This document shows positions 1 through 14,841 of a stretch of DNA of 64,000 nucleotides, piece by piece (the first letter of the stretch is position 1; each line of letters starts with the position of its first letter). The notes beneath the pieces were generated by a model. That model searched no databases. It was not told the origin of the DNA and saw only the letters and a program-made list of their open reading frames with translations. The stretch covers positions 3,394,516 through 3,458,515 of the forward strand of contig CM024175.1 of NCBI GenBank assembly GCA_013433145.1. The letters run 5' to 3'. The translations under genes were made by a program, and so were the position numbers. Origin of the DNA: Ascaris suum (taxonomy: Eukaryota > Nematoda > Chromadorea > Rhabditida > Ascarididae).

Positions 1-3000
1 CGAAGATGACATTACGATCCAGATAGATCGACATCCTTCCGAATGTGAACACCCGTTTGCCATCATAGAACTTATTACCTTGCGGCGCATAGACAATACC
101 TGCCTCGCGTGCGCGCATCTCCACCACATCCTGCAAAGCAATTACATCTCATTCATCAAATATTGCGTCGTTTTATCAATCGGCTCCTCGCAATTGTTTA
201 AAATCGACAGTTCCACTGAACCGAACAAATTATTAAGATAACGCTCACAACAGTATATTGGCAAAAGATGGCTTTTCATTATTACCTCTCATGTCGTTTT
301 AGTATATTATTACCTCAGTGTTTAGTGAGAATTCATCTTCTTTTCATAAACGATAGGTCGCTTCAACTCTCAACTCTTTATATCACATGAAATTCTCTTC
401 AATTCCGACTGATTAGAAAATAGCAATCAATGCTCACATTTTATACTTCAGTACCACGATGATGCCTTTCAAACATTCCAGGAACATTTCCTTTAACAAA
501 AGACCTATACAAACAATAATAACGGCAAAAGGTACATCTTGCTGATATCATCCTAGGGTACTTGTCATGACGTCTGCTTTTGCAATCACGCCCATTTCAC
601 CAAGCAATTCAGTGAAAAAGTGCGCAAAAACACACGTACATCCCACTTTACTAGACAGCTTACATTAATCTTCAAAAAAAAAAAGAACTCGCGTTTGGGA
701 TCTGACTGGCTGTAATGCGACCCGATCGTTCCAAGAGACAAATTTTCATATGTTTTTAAACGTCTACAACTTCTTTCAGAGTTAAAGAGCCAAGACGAAT
801 ATTTTCATAGAGGTCAACCTGCGAGGAGCATTCGAATCATCAAAACTGATAACTCGATTTCTGATGATCTTCGGATTGAAATTAAAAAATAGCCAAATAA
901 AGAGATACATCAAGCATATGCATTCTGCAAGCACGCATTTGCAAAAGCACACAAGAATGAAGGCGTGCAAAATGTGTTGAAAGTTGAAATATTCTGAGAG
1001 TGAAGAAAAGCTCACCTTGAAAGACAAATGTGAGAGTGACGGTGGGGGAGGACGGGGTGGCAATGGTGCACCTGGAATGAGTGGCATCGGTGGTACAGGA
1101 GGTGGTGGGGTGCTGGCTGTCTGTTGACACGCATACCCTGTTGAGCCTCATTCATCGCCAGTAGGGCGCGCATTAGTTGCTCTGAAAAGATGCAAATAGT
1201 CACCTAAGGAAGTGTTAGAATGCAGTTCTTGTTGTTCCCCTGTTACTTAGCGGCTGATGCAATAAATCGTCACTTAAGAGACAAAAGTGGGTAGCGAAGA
1301 GGACAAACCAACATTTTAAACTATTCATAAGTTTCTTATTGAAAAGACGAATGCAATTAGCATTCGGTTTACAAACCGTTATGCAATGCAATTAGCATTC
1401 GGTTATGCAATGCAGTCAGAATCCGGTTGTCTCACTTCAACTGAACAACTGAGAAACAGTGTCAAGTGAGTTGTCGATATAAGAATTTATTAAACACCAG
1501 TTTCACCGGATGGCTGACTCTTTGTCTTCAATTCGTGCCAGTCAATTAGATGGTGTTTAAAAAAATCTTATAGGTTATTATAACGAGGAAGGTTTTCACT
1601 AAAAATTGCTTCAACGCAAGGGTCATGAAAAAAAAAAGAAAACCGTTCTGAATTCAGCCTCAAGACCAAATTACTAGGCGTACGCTGTATAGAACTATTA
1701 TCCATTACACTATAAAACTATTAAGTTTTTTGCAATCTAAACCGCATTAGACATATTAACTAATTGTTTCCTAAAGCCTCAGATCAAAATCAACCCAAAC
1801 TCAGGTCATGGTGCACGGAGTGAAATTCCCTATGAAAAGTCCACTTAGCAAGGTACAGCGCCACTCCGCCTGTCATTTCTAATTTTTAAAGACCCTAAAT
1901 ACAAAGATGTGCGCTGATCCAATATAAAGTTGAAAAATGGAGACAAAAAAAATGCAAACCTCGAACAACATGAAGCGATGATATCTCGATAGGAAACCTG
2001 CCTTTCCATTCATTGTACCACATTGCAACCTCTTCCATTACAACACCTGGTGCTTCTAACCACACACACAGCGTTTCGTACCACTGCAACACGCATACAT
2101 TTCTGCACAGTATTCCCATGAAAGGAAGTTGGTGCTCAAAATATGAGAAAGAGGTAGCACCTAAGGTACGGCTGATGTCGCTGTGACTACCTCTGCATTC
2201 CAACATATTACTTTTCTTAGTTCACGTTCCATTCAGAGAGACTTACTAGCGGAGCATACGGCCATTTTAATGGAACAGTATATTTCAATCTCATGTATGT
2301 TCAACGTTATCACTAAACGCAGTAAACAACAATGTTCTAGCGAAATCGAAATCTCCTCTAATAGAATTTGAGAATCTCATAACAACTTAACCATTCAGAG
2401 AACACCGAAAGCTAAAGTCACTTTCGAGACGAGTAACATAAAAATATTATTTAATAATTCGGCTCAAAACAACAATTTCATGTTCAATACCAAAAAACCA
2501 AAAATCAAAAGAAGGGAATGGTACCTTCGGGAAGAAGCTTCTTACGAATATAGCAGCAACACCTTCATTGCCTAACATCTCCACCCAAGCCAACGTTGCA
2601 TAAAACTCATCGTACCGCTGAAATGTTATATATCATTAAAATAGATTTGAAGCGCCAGTTTATATTTATAGAAAATCGTCCTAATAAAAACTCCAACTCA
2701 CTTCTAATACTTCGAAGTGACCTCTCAAATACAAAAAATACCCGTAAATCCCCGTCAATAAAATATTTCTTAGACGATGGGTAACTACCTTCAGTGACTA
2801 CTTGCGAATGAAATGGCATTAATACGGTCAAAAACGAACGATACCAAACCAATGACCATTGATATGAGTTGAACAGACTCACAAGTCACTGTGAGCGCAA
2901 TCAACTATACGATTATGACTAAATGATGGGAAACGACATTGTGCGGATCCGTTTGACCGCTAGTTTGAATTCGTGAACCGCTTACGCTCAAAATATGAAA

Positions 3001-6000
3001 ATTGGCGAGCACAATCTACGTCGCAGAAAATCTTTCTATAAAAGGTAGACTACAGTGAATGTTAACCTTGCATGCATTATACGACCAGATTTCACTCCAC
3101 AGTGCTTGGGCTGCGTTTTACAAAAGTGAGCACGAGCATCGTTCACGTTTAAGTATCAATAAATATTGGACGAATCAACGATCTCTCAAATAAAACGATA
3201 AAGGAAACAACTTTGAAAAGCGAAAGGTTAAGCTGCGAAGGTGAATTTCGAGATCAACTCAACGAACAAAGTATTCGCATGTGGTCTCATATGCCAGCAT
3301 TTCAGGACACTGAGGAAAACTGAAAGCTTCAAGAAATGGTGCAGCGCATTGGTTCATCTTACATGATATGCGCTTTTCGCAAATTTCGTGAAAGAAAACA
3401 GAGCAAGGCCGCCCAACTAGGAAGAAATGCCAAGCAGCCACTATTCATCAAGAACATGAACAGTGGAAGGGAATTCTGAGGTACTGGCTTAGCGGATGCA
3501 TTGAGTGAGCAAAACAATAAGCTAAAAATCAATTCAGAGCACATGGCATAAAATGCACTTCAGCAATACATACATACATACAATAAAATGCACACATATG
3601 ACTTCCTCATACTGTATTTCTGAAGTGCATAAATGTAAAAGCGCATAGGAACTGCAGAAAGACGGCCTTTTCCGTGCAAAAACATGGCTGCACAAATCAA
3701 CAAAAGCAAAACAAAGGTTCTGAAAAAAAAAGAGGAAGGAAACCTTGTTTTTCGTTGGATCGTAGTTCATTTCTTTCAAAGCCTTCTCCAGTTTGGGTGT
3801 TATGTTCTGCGCAAGGAAGGCGGACATAGTCGCCGCCGCAAAGACACCCTTCCATGGCCGAAGCATCAATACTGCGCTGCAATTGTAATTGCATTTGTTA
3901 GATTCAGCAAAACGCAAAAAAAAGAGATGCATCGACTATCCCCTATAGAATTACTTCGCCCATTTAGAAATTTCCTTTCATAATAAAAATAAATAACGAC
4001 TTTGTTACGATGATCCTTGAGAATTGATTTATAACGGAATCAGTGAAGTTGCTGCAATGTACTATAAGCTCATCGAAGCAAAACCTCGAGAAAAAGTTCA
4101 CCAACAAGACCCGTAAGTTACAAAACTTAGTATAAAACAACTCCACCGAAACACTCCACATGATATCGCATAGTTACATTTCACTCGCAAAACTTCACTT
4201 AAGACTACGTAAGCCATTAGAAAAAATTTACCTGTGATCGGTAGGGTTCCACTCCCTAAGTGCCTTCGCTAATTTCTGTCGTATCGGTGAGAAGACGGGC
4301 TGCAGACGGTCACCCATAATGTCAAGCCAAGGATGCATCCACGTATGAATCGGTACATGATCCACAAGTGGGTTCCATTCGTCCACTTGCGAAGAAATGC
4401 GTGGTATTATCACCTTAACACATAACCGTCAATTATAAAAACCTCTTTTTTTACTCGCTTGATAATCATTTGAATGAACACATCTGCCAGCTTAGACATG
4501 AACCCTTCATTATATGGTGCTGCAAATCGAAGAGTACTACTCGTTGGCGCTTCGAACATAGAACGGGGATAGGAATAGAAGAGTTATATTTCATTTCTAC
4601 AACTATCCATTTTCGGTTATCCTCAAAATTCCATGCACAACTCGTATCAGCATCCACCTTGAATCAAACATAGATGAGTTAATGAATCGCAAAGTCAAAA
4701 TCTTGGAAAATATGCAACGCCTGCTTATCATGAAATTTGTTTTAATGCCAAACAAAAACCCTAGCTGAGGCCTTCGCATACTGAACGTGGAAAGTGGAAT
4801 CACGCTTATGATATACAATGAAATATTGCAAATGTGCTTAATGAATAACTTTCGAAGGAAACAATTTCATTAATCTCCTTCTTGTTTTCTGCTCAACATC
4901 GAAGTTGAAAGTTCGCTCCTTCAAAACACTAATGAAGTTCATAAAAAAGCTACATCAATTATTAATGACGGAAAATTTTAACAAGAGAACTTTTCTCTTT
5001 ACCTATCCTGCTATGCAGTTTCCGAAGAACGACGCACAACAAGCCACAGAACGTGCAGAAGTGAGTTCAGTCCAATAAAAAAAAAGAAGTTTGAGGGTAC
5101 TCCTAGGCAAATGCCCGGATATCTGTCTCTATCATTGTCAATTAGCCGAAGCAATTTATTAAAATAAAAGAGAGATAGGATATAAACTTCGATTCGAACG
5201 TTCAAGGTTATCCAGAATGACGTATACGGAGAACGCGAGAAAAGTGAATCCTCAATCACCTTATATGACCACAATTAAACTTTAGTAGTACTCTTTTCCG
5301 AATGAGATATGCTTTCAACTGCACCACTCCAGAGTTTATTAAGCCTAGTTGTACTCATCTGCTGAGCAAACAATTTTATATGCGAGCGAAGTCGTTTTAA
5401 AAGTTTACAAACAATGATTAGTTACTGGATAAAATAAAAAACCACTAAGGTAAAAAGTATCTCTTTTTTCCTCATTAAAAAATCACCCCCCCCCCCACCT
5501 CTCCCAAATTCTAACATAAAATGTACCGTACCTGTTCAAGAAGATTTTCGCGCATCCAAATAGGCAATAGAGGAAGCCATTTATCGACAACCGACAGCAT
5601 TGAATGCGTATCGTCTCGCGGATTCCACTTCAACGCCGCCCTTCTAATGCTCGGCATCCAACCATCCCAAAGAAGTCTCTCGAATGGTGTTAGATTCTCT
5701 GCAAATTGATATTTTCATTTCAGAAGTGCACAGATTCAATGTCAAAATAAGGAACGTTGTTTTACTTCACAAAATCATCGCAACAAATCTTCAGCACTAA
5801 ATCCAAAAAGCACCGTAGCATTTAGTAAGCAGTCTCAACGGTAGTGAAAATAGCAGGGAAGATAATATAAGAGAACAAAGTGTCTACATATGATGACGTT
5901 TCATGAATTAATCAAATTTTAACAATTAGCAAATACTGCCTGTCAAATAGAGGCTTCAAGATGCTCAAACATCCCAGAATCCACCATCTCTATGAAAACT

Positions 6001-9000
6001 TCAAATCGGGGAGTTAATCCGCATCGAAAGAAAACGTTAAATCCATCACGTTTCAAACGAGATATGAAACTGACCTAAACTTCTGGTCATCCCAAGCACA
6101 CAACGATCCTCACTTTCGAGTATTTTCTTCCATTCTGCCATTAGCGTAAAGCCATAGTCAACTTGGCTCTTGTCCAGTGGATCCCACGATGAAAAATGCT
6201 TCTGTATCTGAAAAAAAAAAAAGAATAAAGTCGAGATTCTTCGAAAACTAGAAACAACATGGAATCTCCTTGATAGGGCGACGATAATATAAACTAAGTA
6301 ATGACTGTAATCATTCCAATTATGAAATGCATAAAAAATATTCCCATATGACTTTCACGAGAATGAAATCGCATTTTCAGGATGGAACGGTCCCTGCTGA
6401 CTGCAAATGAAATTTCTAATTCTTCTTTGAGCTCTTTTGAGCGTTTTCTCTAAACAACCGGACAGATTTGCTCTGCAAAAGCGGATGATATCAACGCTGT
6501 GTTTGTGTCCATAGGTGTCTTTCCATTTTCTGCTCAGTATTTCCACCTTGCCAATCGCTCAAAGTAGAGCAACAAAATGTAAGGGGGAGGGGGGGGGGGG
6601 GGAGAATAATTTGATATTCCCATTCACAAAGGGTTGCAAAAACCGAAGCTTTCTTTTCCACATGCAACTCTTCTATTGATCAACTGTATTTTAACTTTGT
6701 TAAATTCGCTGTATATTCCTGATGGCTATGGTTTCGAACGTTTTTCTCTATCCCCTCCCCTGTTCTGTCACCACCCCTGATTCCCCATCACTCTTTCTTT
6801 CTGACAGCCTCTATCTTCCCATCCAATCGCATCTATTATCCCCAGCTCTTATTCCCGTTTTCTGTTTTCCTTCCAATCCCTTCTGTCATTTGTTGTGATT
6901 TTTGACGTCGGCACGTAAGTTTCTTCGTCAGTGATAGTAGCGAAGTGTCAAAACGCCGTGGAATTCTGAACAAATGTCGCGCAGAATCGTTGTTTTCATC
7001 GATATATACAAAGATTTATTTATATATTTATTATCTGAGGGCAACAAGTGAAATTACTTATCGATGCGAACAAAATATAAAGGCGCCTATCCTGTCACCT
7101 CCTATGACACTCTTCCTGGAATGATCTAAACCTCGAAAAGTGTTTGATTTTTCGAGCCTACAATCGAAATTGCATCTGCAAACCGAATCTATAATCTTCA
7201 AATCAGATACGCTTTTTTGCCGCGATATATTAAATGATAAACGAAAAAGCTCACCAAAGGCAAAACGCTAGCAACGGCAACTTCCTCCAAATTGAAAAGT
7301 CGGTACTCCTCGAGGTAATCTTTCTGCAGTTTTTCGAATAGCTCTCGGCATTTTTCCAATGTCAGCTCAAAATAATTGTCACCTGCAGAAAACCTGCAAG
7401 GAACATTGCCATCAATTAAGGTTTATATTCCACCAACATGGGCAAACAATCGCTTCCATAATGCCTATAAGATTTTTATCTCGCAATCATTCACAACAAC
7501 TTAGACGTTTTTCTGGTCGATTACGAACACATTTAACTAAAGGCATCAAATGACATAACACATTGTATCGACGAAGGTATACGGCTTAAAAACTTTGAAT
7601 TTCATCGAAGAGCGCATTCTAAGCGAAGTATAAAATTTAATTCAAAACATTTCGTTCTTTTTCCTTCCATTTTTAATTCCATTACGATCGACAATCCTCT
7701 ACGTCTCATTTATAATATATCTACAAAATAATTAGACTAAGAGAGGAGGTCTTCATCAGTTATACACTTTGAAGCACAAATTGTGCTAGTGAACAACACG
7801 ACATTAAACAGCTGCATCACAGCCGATACTGAACTCATCCTATCTCATATGTTTGTTTCCTTCGAAATTCGATCCACAAAACATTTTGTTAGGGCATATA
7901 GGTTCTAAGTTCGGTGGAAGCACATGAAAAGTTTGAAAGTCATGCATGTTCCAAATTTTACTGCCTTGATGTGAATATACGAGCATATCATTATGCTACT
8001 GATTAGGGCGATCGGTACTAGGCAAGCAATGAAACAAGTAAATATGGCAACCCCCCCCCCCTCCTTTTCCCGTCATAATTTAAGGTTTGAACTCACCCTT
8101 CTAGAAGTGCGAGCACCTCCTTCATCCTCTTCTGCTCATCGCGCTCCTTCATCAACGCTAAGTTAAGCTGATTTCTATCATTTTCCAATGCCGTTGTCTG
8201 ATCCTGCAAACAACAACCGGAAATCCATCAGAAAGTGCCTACATATCTGTTAGATGTCAAAGTAGTGACTTGCCGTATTGAAATATGGCAAATCATTACT
8301 TTATAGAGCAATAGTAACTCCTGCACCAATACATCATGTTGATTAGATCGACGTGAACATCATACGGATCTTATATTCATCCGAATCATCAGGAAGTGAT
8401 TACCAGTGAATGCTTTCGCATACTAATATTGCAATCTTAAGCCATAACGCCGTAATGATGCAATAATCTGATGTCCTCAAGTCTGAATCAAACATAATAA
8501 CCAACAATATGAGGTCCTCTTTGCTTGAATAAACTCGCCTTCCCATTTACAAAATATCATCTACCTTGCCGTGTCAACTAACCAACCAATGCACCACAAT
8601 TATGAGTTTATGAATAAAATCGATGCAAAGAATCACATAATATTAAACACATAAACGGGTGCATCCATTTGTATCATTTATTATTGTTAATCTTTAAGAT
8701 AATAATCTCAATAAATTTTGTGATCACCTGCAAATGAATCCTTCCTAATTTACTTATACCTCTCAATATCTTTAAATCTCCACCTTCCCACCATATCTAT
8801 CATCAAGGCAATAATTTATGACTAACAAACAATGCGAACAATATGCGTGCCAAGCAGTAGTATGCAAGTGCTTAGTTAACACTAACAAAAAGTAGTTGTA
8901 TTTCATAAACCTGGTTCACCTCTTTCAATAAATCACCTGACACCACTAAAGTATCATCATTATTTCAGCTACTACCAAACTAACCTCTAAGAAACGTCTT

Positions 9001-12000
9001 TGATGATTATTCCTTCTGATAGTTTCTTCGGTCATATCCAACAACGCATTCAAATTATAAGTTAGTTCAGGCACATCGAACGCACGATGTTCTTTCTCAC
9101 TTTCCGCTACTGCTCTGCAATTAAGTTTCAGTGAAAACAATAATAACTGAAACGGAAATTGCTTACACTAGCCCATTTGACTGGAGGAACCGCCTGGAAA
9201 GTAATTTTTACAACTCACTGACAACAGCTCGGTGAATTGTTCGTCGCTCCTTTTGCTCGAATTCAAAGCTTTCATAGGCCATCAAACTATGGTTGTTACT
9301 AAAGCCTAAGCCGGACTAAACTAGCTTAACCGCAAACAATAATTAAAATCATAAATACTCTCCTTAACAATGCTCTCATTCATTATGACCTGATTTAACA
9401 GCAGAATATGAGTAAGGGATAGTGTGCAAATGAAAGTTCAAAACTTTGCATAGTTTTGAACAAAGGCATTCTTTCAATGCTGGAATCTCTATACTATAAA
9501 CCTTGGAGCATTCAGTGTCATTGGTAGGAGCAATACCATTCAATTCACATCCAAACATTTTCCATATTCCAGCATTCATCTACTTTCCAAGTCCACCTCC
9601 TCTCTATTCGGCTACTACCAGCATTAAAAGCGAAATAAGTAATTATGCTTGCAACTTTTCGAATCAGCTTCGAATTCGAATGCTTGCAAAGTGCAAATAT
9701 AAGCTCTAATTAAGAAGTTATTTCAGAACGCACCTTGTTTTAGCAGCATATGCTTCATAGCCCGAATAAACTTTCTGCTCTTTTCCAGTCATATCGATTA
9801 CCTGAAAGTAATTAAATAGGTATAAAACAATGGGCAGCATTATAAAAGAAGAGGTGACGCATCGATTAACTTCACGAAAACTATCGGACTAAAGGTAATG
9901 ATAGAAAATATAGAATCGTTGCAGGTATTTTGCATTCACGCTAACAAAACAATACGATGATATGCTTATCTTCTATCAGTAAAATTGAGAACTCATTTTT
10001 AGTAGACATAAATTCATACTTTGATAGCATTGCCAGCTACTTCGAGTCGTTTCTTCAAGACACCACCTTCGGCGATTACCTCATCGAAGGTTTTAAATTG
10101 ATAGGCAACACCCTTCTTTGTGCCTGATTTCCTCCAATTTCCCTTTCGAGTAGCATCAAATGATGATTCTTCCTTCGTTTCTGTTCGTCTTTGTGCATCT
10201 GCGGCCCACTCTAAAAGTTCATCGATTGAAATACTACAGCAACGTTGAGATGGAAAATAGATCGCTAAAAGCTTTAGATATTGCGAACAGAAAAGTGTAG
10301 AAACACGAAAAGATATCGTATACAGAAAAGTATATCGCATAAAGTGTACATGCAATTTGCGGTTATGAACTATTGCAACTGGAGACCCTTCGGCAAGTTT
10401 GTCACACATTCATAAAGCAACATTAAAATCTAAGGTAGCTTGCATTCTCATCGAATGCTGCTTGCATAAAAAACCGTTCGGCTTTTCTTTAGAGACCATC
10501 ACCTAACACAGGTGTCATCTGTATTGTTTTTTTTTTTTTTAAGGAGAAATGCGCTGCGCTGCCCAATAAATGTCTTGAGGGATGGGCCCATTGATACAAT
10601 CGGACATGACATATGGAAAATAATATATTACCTCCGAATTTAGGGCCTTTCGCTTCCTTGCCATAGGCACCAATAGCGGCACGTCCTGGCCTCAATACGG
10701 CCTGTACTGGTTCGACGATACCTTGCTTGTTTGCGCCGAGACCTTGACCAGGTACGTAACCCATATTACGCATCATCTTCATAATTACATCACTTTTCGA
10801 ATATTTCGCCCAGTCGGCAAACTTTTCCGGATCGACCGTACTATGAACTGCCCTTCAAATATCCTTTATAATGCTTTTACATGAAGTATTCCCTCCTCTT
10901 AGCCTCCAATCACGAACACGTTATAAACATTACTGCGATGAGAACATGATGAGGATAAAATAACGATGTAAACCTACGAAATATAGCCCTCATCTGTGGA
11001 TCAATTTAAAGCTATACACCACAGCAGTTTAGTAAAAGCAGGCGATGGATGCCGTAAAAGTGTTGAAAAGAACAACAATAAAGGGGATCACATGATTAAA
11101 CGCACATAGGAAAGTCATCATGAAATCTTATTTGTTCATCAAAGAAGAAGCTTTCGGATTTACAATTTTGGGGGATACGCATTGAACAATAAGAGTAACT
11201 CCACCTCATCAATGAACTAACAGATCTTTTCATTGCGGAACATGAGGAATGCATTGACTTTAAATAAATGCAACTACATTTCCATATACTACAAACAAAA
11301 CTTTATGTAATTGAAGTGCATCGATGAACAATGCAACAATAAAAGAGCACATAAAAAATAAACTAACGACGTTCTGAATCCGGCAAAGACATTGGCGCCC
11401 ATTTGTGGGCGAGCTGGGCGCGATCGTCGTTCGATACGAATTGGTTCCTCTTCTTTATCCGAATCTTTGCGCTTAAAAAAACAGCATCTTTAAAAAATAA
11501 GAGAAAAATTAGTGAACAAGCAAGTTACAAAAATATAATAAACAAATAAACACATCAAAAAGCACTTTAGAAATAAAGAGCTCGAAAATAATTTCGTTTA
11601 ACTGATTATATAAAATATGCAAGACAATAGTTTTTCCATTACATTCAGTCGTAGCTTCCAAAATGTTAATTAAGTGGTACACAAAATTAGGTGTTGCCGA
11701 ATCCGCATTTAGCAAACGAGAAAATGTTAGATTAAACTGCATTCGTTTCAATCACTTCTTATTCAGCAAGGTGTCAGCTGCATCCTCATACAACACGCAA
11801 AATTCGGTAACCCAAAAAGCTCTTGAAAAAAAAATGCCTCATTAAAATTGGTACCCACATAGTTTTACCGAATCGAGTGGTTTTGGAAAGGAAAGATTGC
11901 TCATAAAGTCGAAGCCATCAATTCAAATCCACCTCGCTGCAACTTCAAAGCTTAAAAAACTCGAATATTTATTTCAACTTTCTACTCCAAGAAGTGAGAA

Positions 12001-13976
12001 AATGGCTTTATTCGTCATACATTCTGTTGATGAATTATATTACATTTGTATTCCCTCTCCATTCAACACTATTCGAACTTGACAATAGCGTATGATAAGC
12101 TTCTTAGCAAATGGTGCTATTTTGGTACTCGGTTTAGGATTGAAGAGAATCGCTCCTATCTATGAATAGGAATGAATAGACTCAACATAAAACAAACTTA
12201 ATTATAAGAAAAATCTGAACGAAGTTGAACTAACCTCGCCCTCAATGCGATTTCCATGTTTAACACCACCACTTACGAATGCGACCGGTGCCGAATAGTT
12301 CTTGGATCGTTTACGTGATGAAGATGATCCAAATCCTGCACGCAGATCCTCTTCATCTTCACTTTCCTCACGATCACCCCAAATACCTTAATAAAATCAA
12401 TTGCATCTTTCAAATATTTCGTACAAAGAAATAAATAAAAAAACATTGCAACTGCTAAACGTTCTGCGTTGCAAACGGATTCACAATAAATCACATGAAT
12501 ATCCACGGCGACTTTTATAAAAGGAAAAGCACTCTGCTCGAGTTTGTTAATCCCCTCAAGCTGTGAGAATGATATTCCGATCCTATACCTCGGTTTCATG
12601 CTATACATCCTATATACCACTTTCCTTTCGGAAAAAAAGCTTTTTTAACCTTCATCATTCATAAAAGAAACTCATGAACGCTGATTCATATTTCCACAGG
12701 CTTCCACTGAAGTGGGTGCATGCAGCGTTATTTCTTATGAGGAGAGCAGCGAAAGCGACGAGGGCTGAGAGGTAGGGAAAGGGCCAAGTTCTGCATGATG
12801 TTTCTAATAATTTCCTTTCTATGTGTTTTTACTTCGTGAAAATTACATTGCGGGTGTCCTATCTACTTATCAGCCTGCATATTTCTATATCATCATTCAG
12901 CTTTATCTTTTTATGAATAGAACTAATAAGACGGATGTCTAAACCGATTTTCGGCTAAAGCTCTAAAACTTCATCCCTATGCGCCCCAATTTCACCTGTT
13001 TCAAAGCACAAAATTTGCTCAATTACTGGATCACTCGGATTCGAGACCCTCACTGAGCGGAGAAAACCCTGAGAGGGGTGAGTTTTTAGCAAGAAATTTC
13101 GACACGATAAATCATATGAATCTTGTGGACTGCAAATACGTTCTTTCTTGTGGGCCTCTCCTTTTTTAGGTGATCGGTGGTCTGCTGACTCGACAATAAT
13201 AAGAATATCCCTCTCGCTTCCTAGTGCATCTCTTCACCTGGTGCTGGAAGGCGTAAAAAGTTTCGAATGAACTCAAAACTTTATACCGTTTACCATTGTG
13301 CGCTTACTGTCATGTAATTTGGTTTTTCAAAGGAAGCAAATGTCTTTTCACTTCCGCTGTAAGTGAATATTCGCATTTTCTAAACGGTGCCTTAAAGCTC
13401 GAAAGCACCGCAATATCATAGGAGTTTATGAAATTTGACCTTAGGAATTTATCGAAAGCCCTCACTGCAAGGCGTAGATAGTACCGCCTCATTTGCAGTG
13501 CCGCCAACAACGTCGGTTTCTTTGCATGTTCCCTTGCATCGGCTGGAATCGGACAGTGCTCATAAAAAAGAGCTATGAGATTGTCCGATATACAGCTGGT
13601 ATTAGCTGATTCTTTGCGCTCCGAGGTTTTTATCTATGCAAGCGTAGAAAGCTATTTGGGAGCACCTCAAAGCCATAATTTTGTCTCCTCAACTCCTCAT
13701 TCGGTAACGACACACTAAACCATGCGCTGCAAGGAGATTCTTAACTTTTTTTGGAGGTAAAGCAAGGATTAGTGTTCCAACAAAGCGCGCATCAGTGAAA
13801 TACAATGAACTAGCATTAGTGTGCTCTAAAAGCAACAATTCGATCAAATATTCACCATATAATTGTTGGCTTTTGGTGAGTCCACGACGTGCACCCGGAT
13901 TGATGGCGAATTCGATGTCACGGTCATCGATCTCGAAACGTTCCATATCTTCTTCCTCATCCGGATCGATCATCAT
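1..13976 (-). CDS. TFIP11: TFIP11/STIP (tuftelin-interacting protein 11), 17 exons, 3' end cut by window edge
   Basis: G-patch cofactor of the DEAH helicase DHX15/Prp43, which dismantles intron-lariat spliceosomes in the nucleus (known for the family). Exons in transcript order, all joining in phase: 13976-13856, 12386-12235, 11471-11368, 10840-10632, 10264-10020, 9801-9734, 9114-8985, 8203-8097, 7393-7255, 6207-6075, 5698-5532, 4413-4232, 3876-3744, 2617-2525, 2083-1960, 1181-1137 plus 1071-1016, and 130-<1. At least 779 residues are encoded; the human protein has 837. Domains in order: acidic TIP_N segment (MERFEIDDRDIEFAINPG, then LYGIWGDREESEDE), G-patch (MGYVPGQGLGANKQGIVEP) in exon 4, VIDMTGKEQKVY in exon 6, and the GCFC-type helical region from exon 7 on, with VPIHTWMHPWLDIM and LRPWKGVF. 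The last visible exon reads KRVFTFGRMSIYLDRNVIF. ATG at 13976 follows an acceptor-like CTCTAG by 5 nt, compatible with trans-splicing. Weakest points: the 10264 acceptor, chosen by phase, and the 65-nt intron 1072-1136. Confidence 0.95.
1354..1415. repeat. short direct repeat with TGCAA core, in TFIP11 intron
   Basis: The 16-mer CAATTAGCATTCGGTT occurs at 1354-1369 and again at 1389-1404, flanked by ATGCAATGCA units. A third degenerate copy (CAGTCAGAATCCGGTT) follows directly. It lies in the intron between the last two TFIP11 exons. It looks like a local tandem duplication. Confidence 0.8.
5485..5496. repeat. poly-C tract
   Basis: Run of about 12 C within a TFIP11 intron. It belongs to a set of homopolymer C/G tracts in this window: 6591-6602, 8051-8061, 14130-14145, 16907-16921 and 55913-55931. 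They stand out because the surrounding sequence is AT-rich. Confidence 0.9.
6591..6602. repeat. poly-G tract
   Basis: Run of about 12 G preceded by GGGGGA, in a TFIP11 intron. Confidence 0.9.
8051..8061. repeat. poly-C tract
   Basis: Run of 11 C in a TFIP11 intron, about 35 nt downstream of an exon end in transcript orientation, where the RNA would carry poly-G. Confidence 0.9.
10632..10840 (-). other. TFIP11: G-patch exon of TFIP11
   Basis: This exon holds the glycine-rich helicase-activating motif. Reading from an acceptor after CATAG it gives VDPEKFADW, a short linker, then MGYVPGQGLGANKQGIVEP and GRAAIGAYGKEAKGPKFG before the GTAATA donor. The spacing of glycines (GY..GQGLG) is the G-patch signature that contacts DHX15/Prp43 in the family. 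The exon enters in phase 2 and leaves in phase 1. Only an acceptor at 10264, not the more obvious TGTAG at 10234, keeps the next exon in frame. Confidence 0.9.
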
Positions 13977-14129
13977 TTTCACTAGAGTTGCCGTTCGATG
14001 CGCAAAATATTTCAATTCACGCTTCAATTTACACAGAATGTGAAACTGTATAACGAAATAAATGAATGCGACAAATTCGACGTTTCGTAAACAAGGGTTG
14101 ACCTATGAATGTGCATAATATGACATGAA

Positions 14130-14145
14130 GGGGGGGGGGGGGGGG
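14130..14145. repeat. poly-G tract
   Basis: Run of 16 G followed by TGG, in the upstream region of TFIP11. Confidence 0.9.
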
Positions 14146-14261
14146 TGGAAGCATGGAAAGAAACTTCTATAATCTGTATGCTTCAGCGCTCAGTAATGGT
14201 GTAGTGGAAAATTATTGCCGAAAAATTATAAATGGGGACGGTATCTTAGTTTATAGGAATT

Positions 14262-14300
14262 GATCACATCAAAGGTGTACCGATCATATTAAAGGTGTAT
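14262..14300. repeat. tandem 19-nt imperfect duplication
   Basis: GATCACATCAAAGGTGTAC is followed immediately by GATCATATTAAAGGTGTAT. Two transitions and the last base differ. No function can be assigned. Confidence 0.75.
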
Positions 14301-14697
14301 TTCCTTCTCGAAGGTTAATTAGAGTTTATTCACATTCCTTTCACGGCAAAATATTTTTGACGTTATTTTGCGCATCCAAAAAAAATGCCCATGAAATGCT
14401 TTATATCGAATCTTCATAGCGTTTTAATTAAACCTCAATCATAGCGATCGAATTTTATGAGAAAGTCGATGGATGTAACTCATATCGGAAGGGAAAGAAC
14501 TGCACCTCTCACGTCTCAAATAATGCGCTAAATATCGCGTTAAACCTATTAAATTCAATATTACAAAGGATACACATTAAAGCACACCATTTTGAATCAA
14601 CTTTTCATAATTCTCTTCAGTAATTTTTATCCCTTCCATCGTTCACTTTACCACTCTTGCCTCATCTCAAAGCTTAACATTCATATGCATAAATAAA

Positions 14698-14841
<144 letters not shown>

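Noticed and set aside
10234..10240. TGTAG acceptor for TFIP11 exon 5
   Set aside because: Using it leaves the exon out of phase with the G-patch exon; the TTTTAG 31 nt upstream restores frame.
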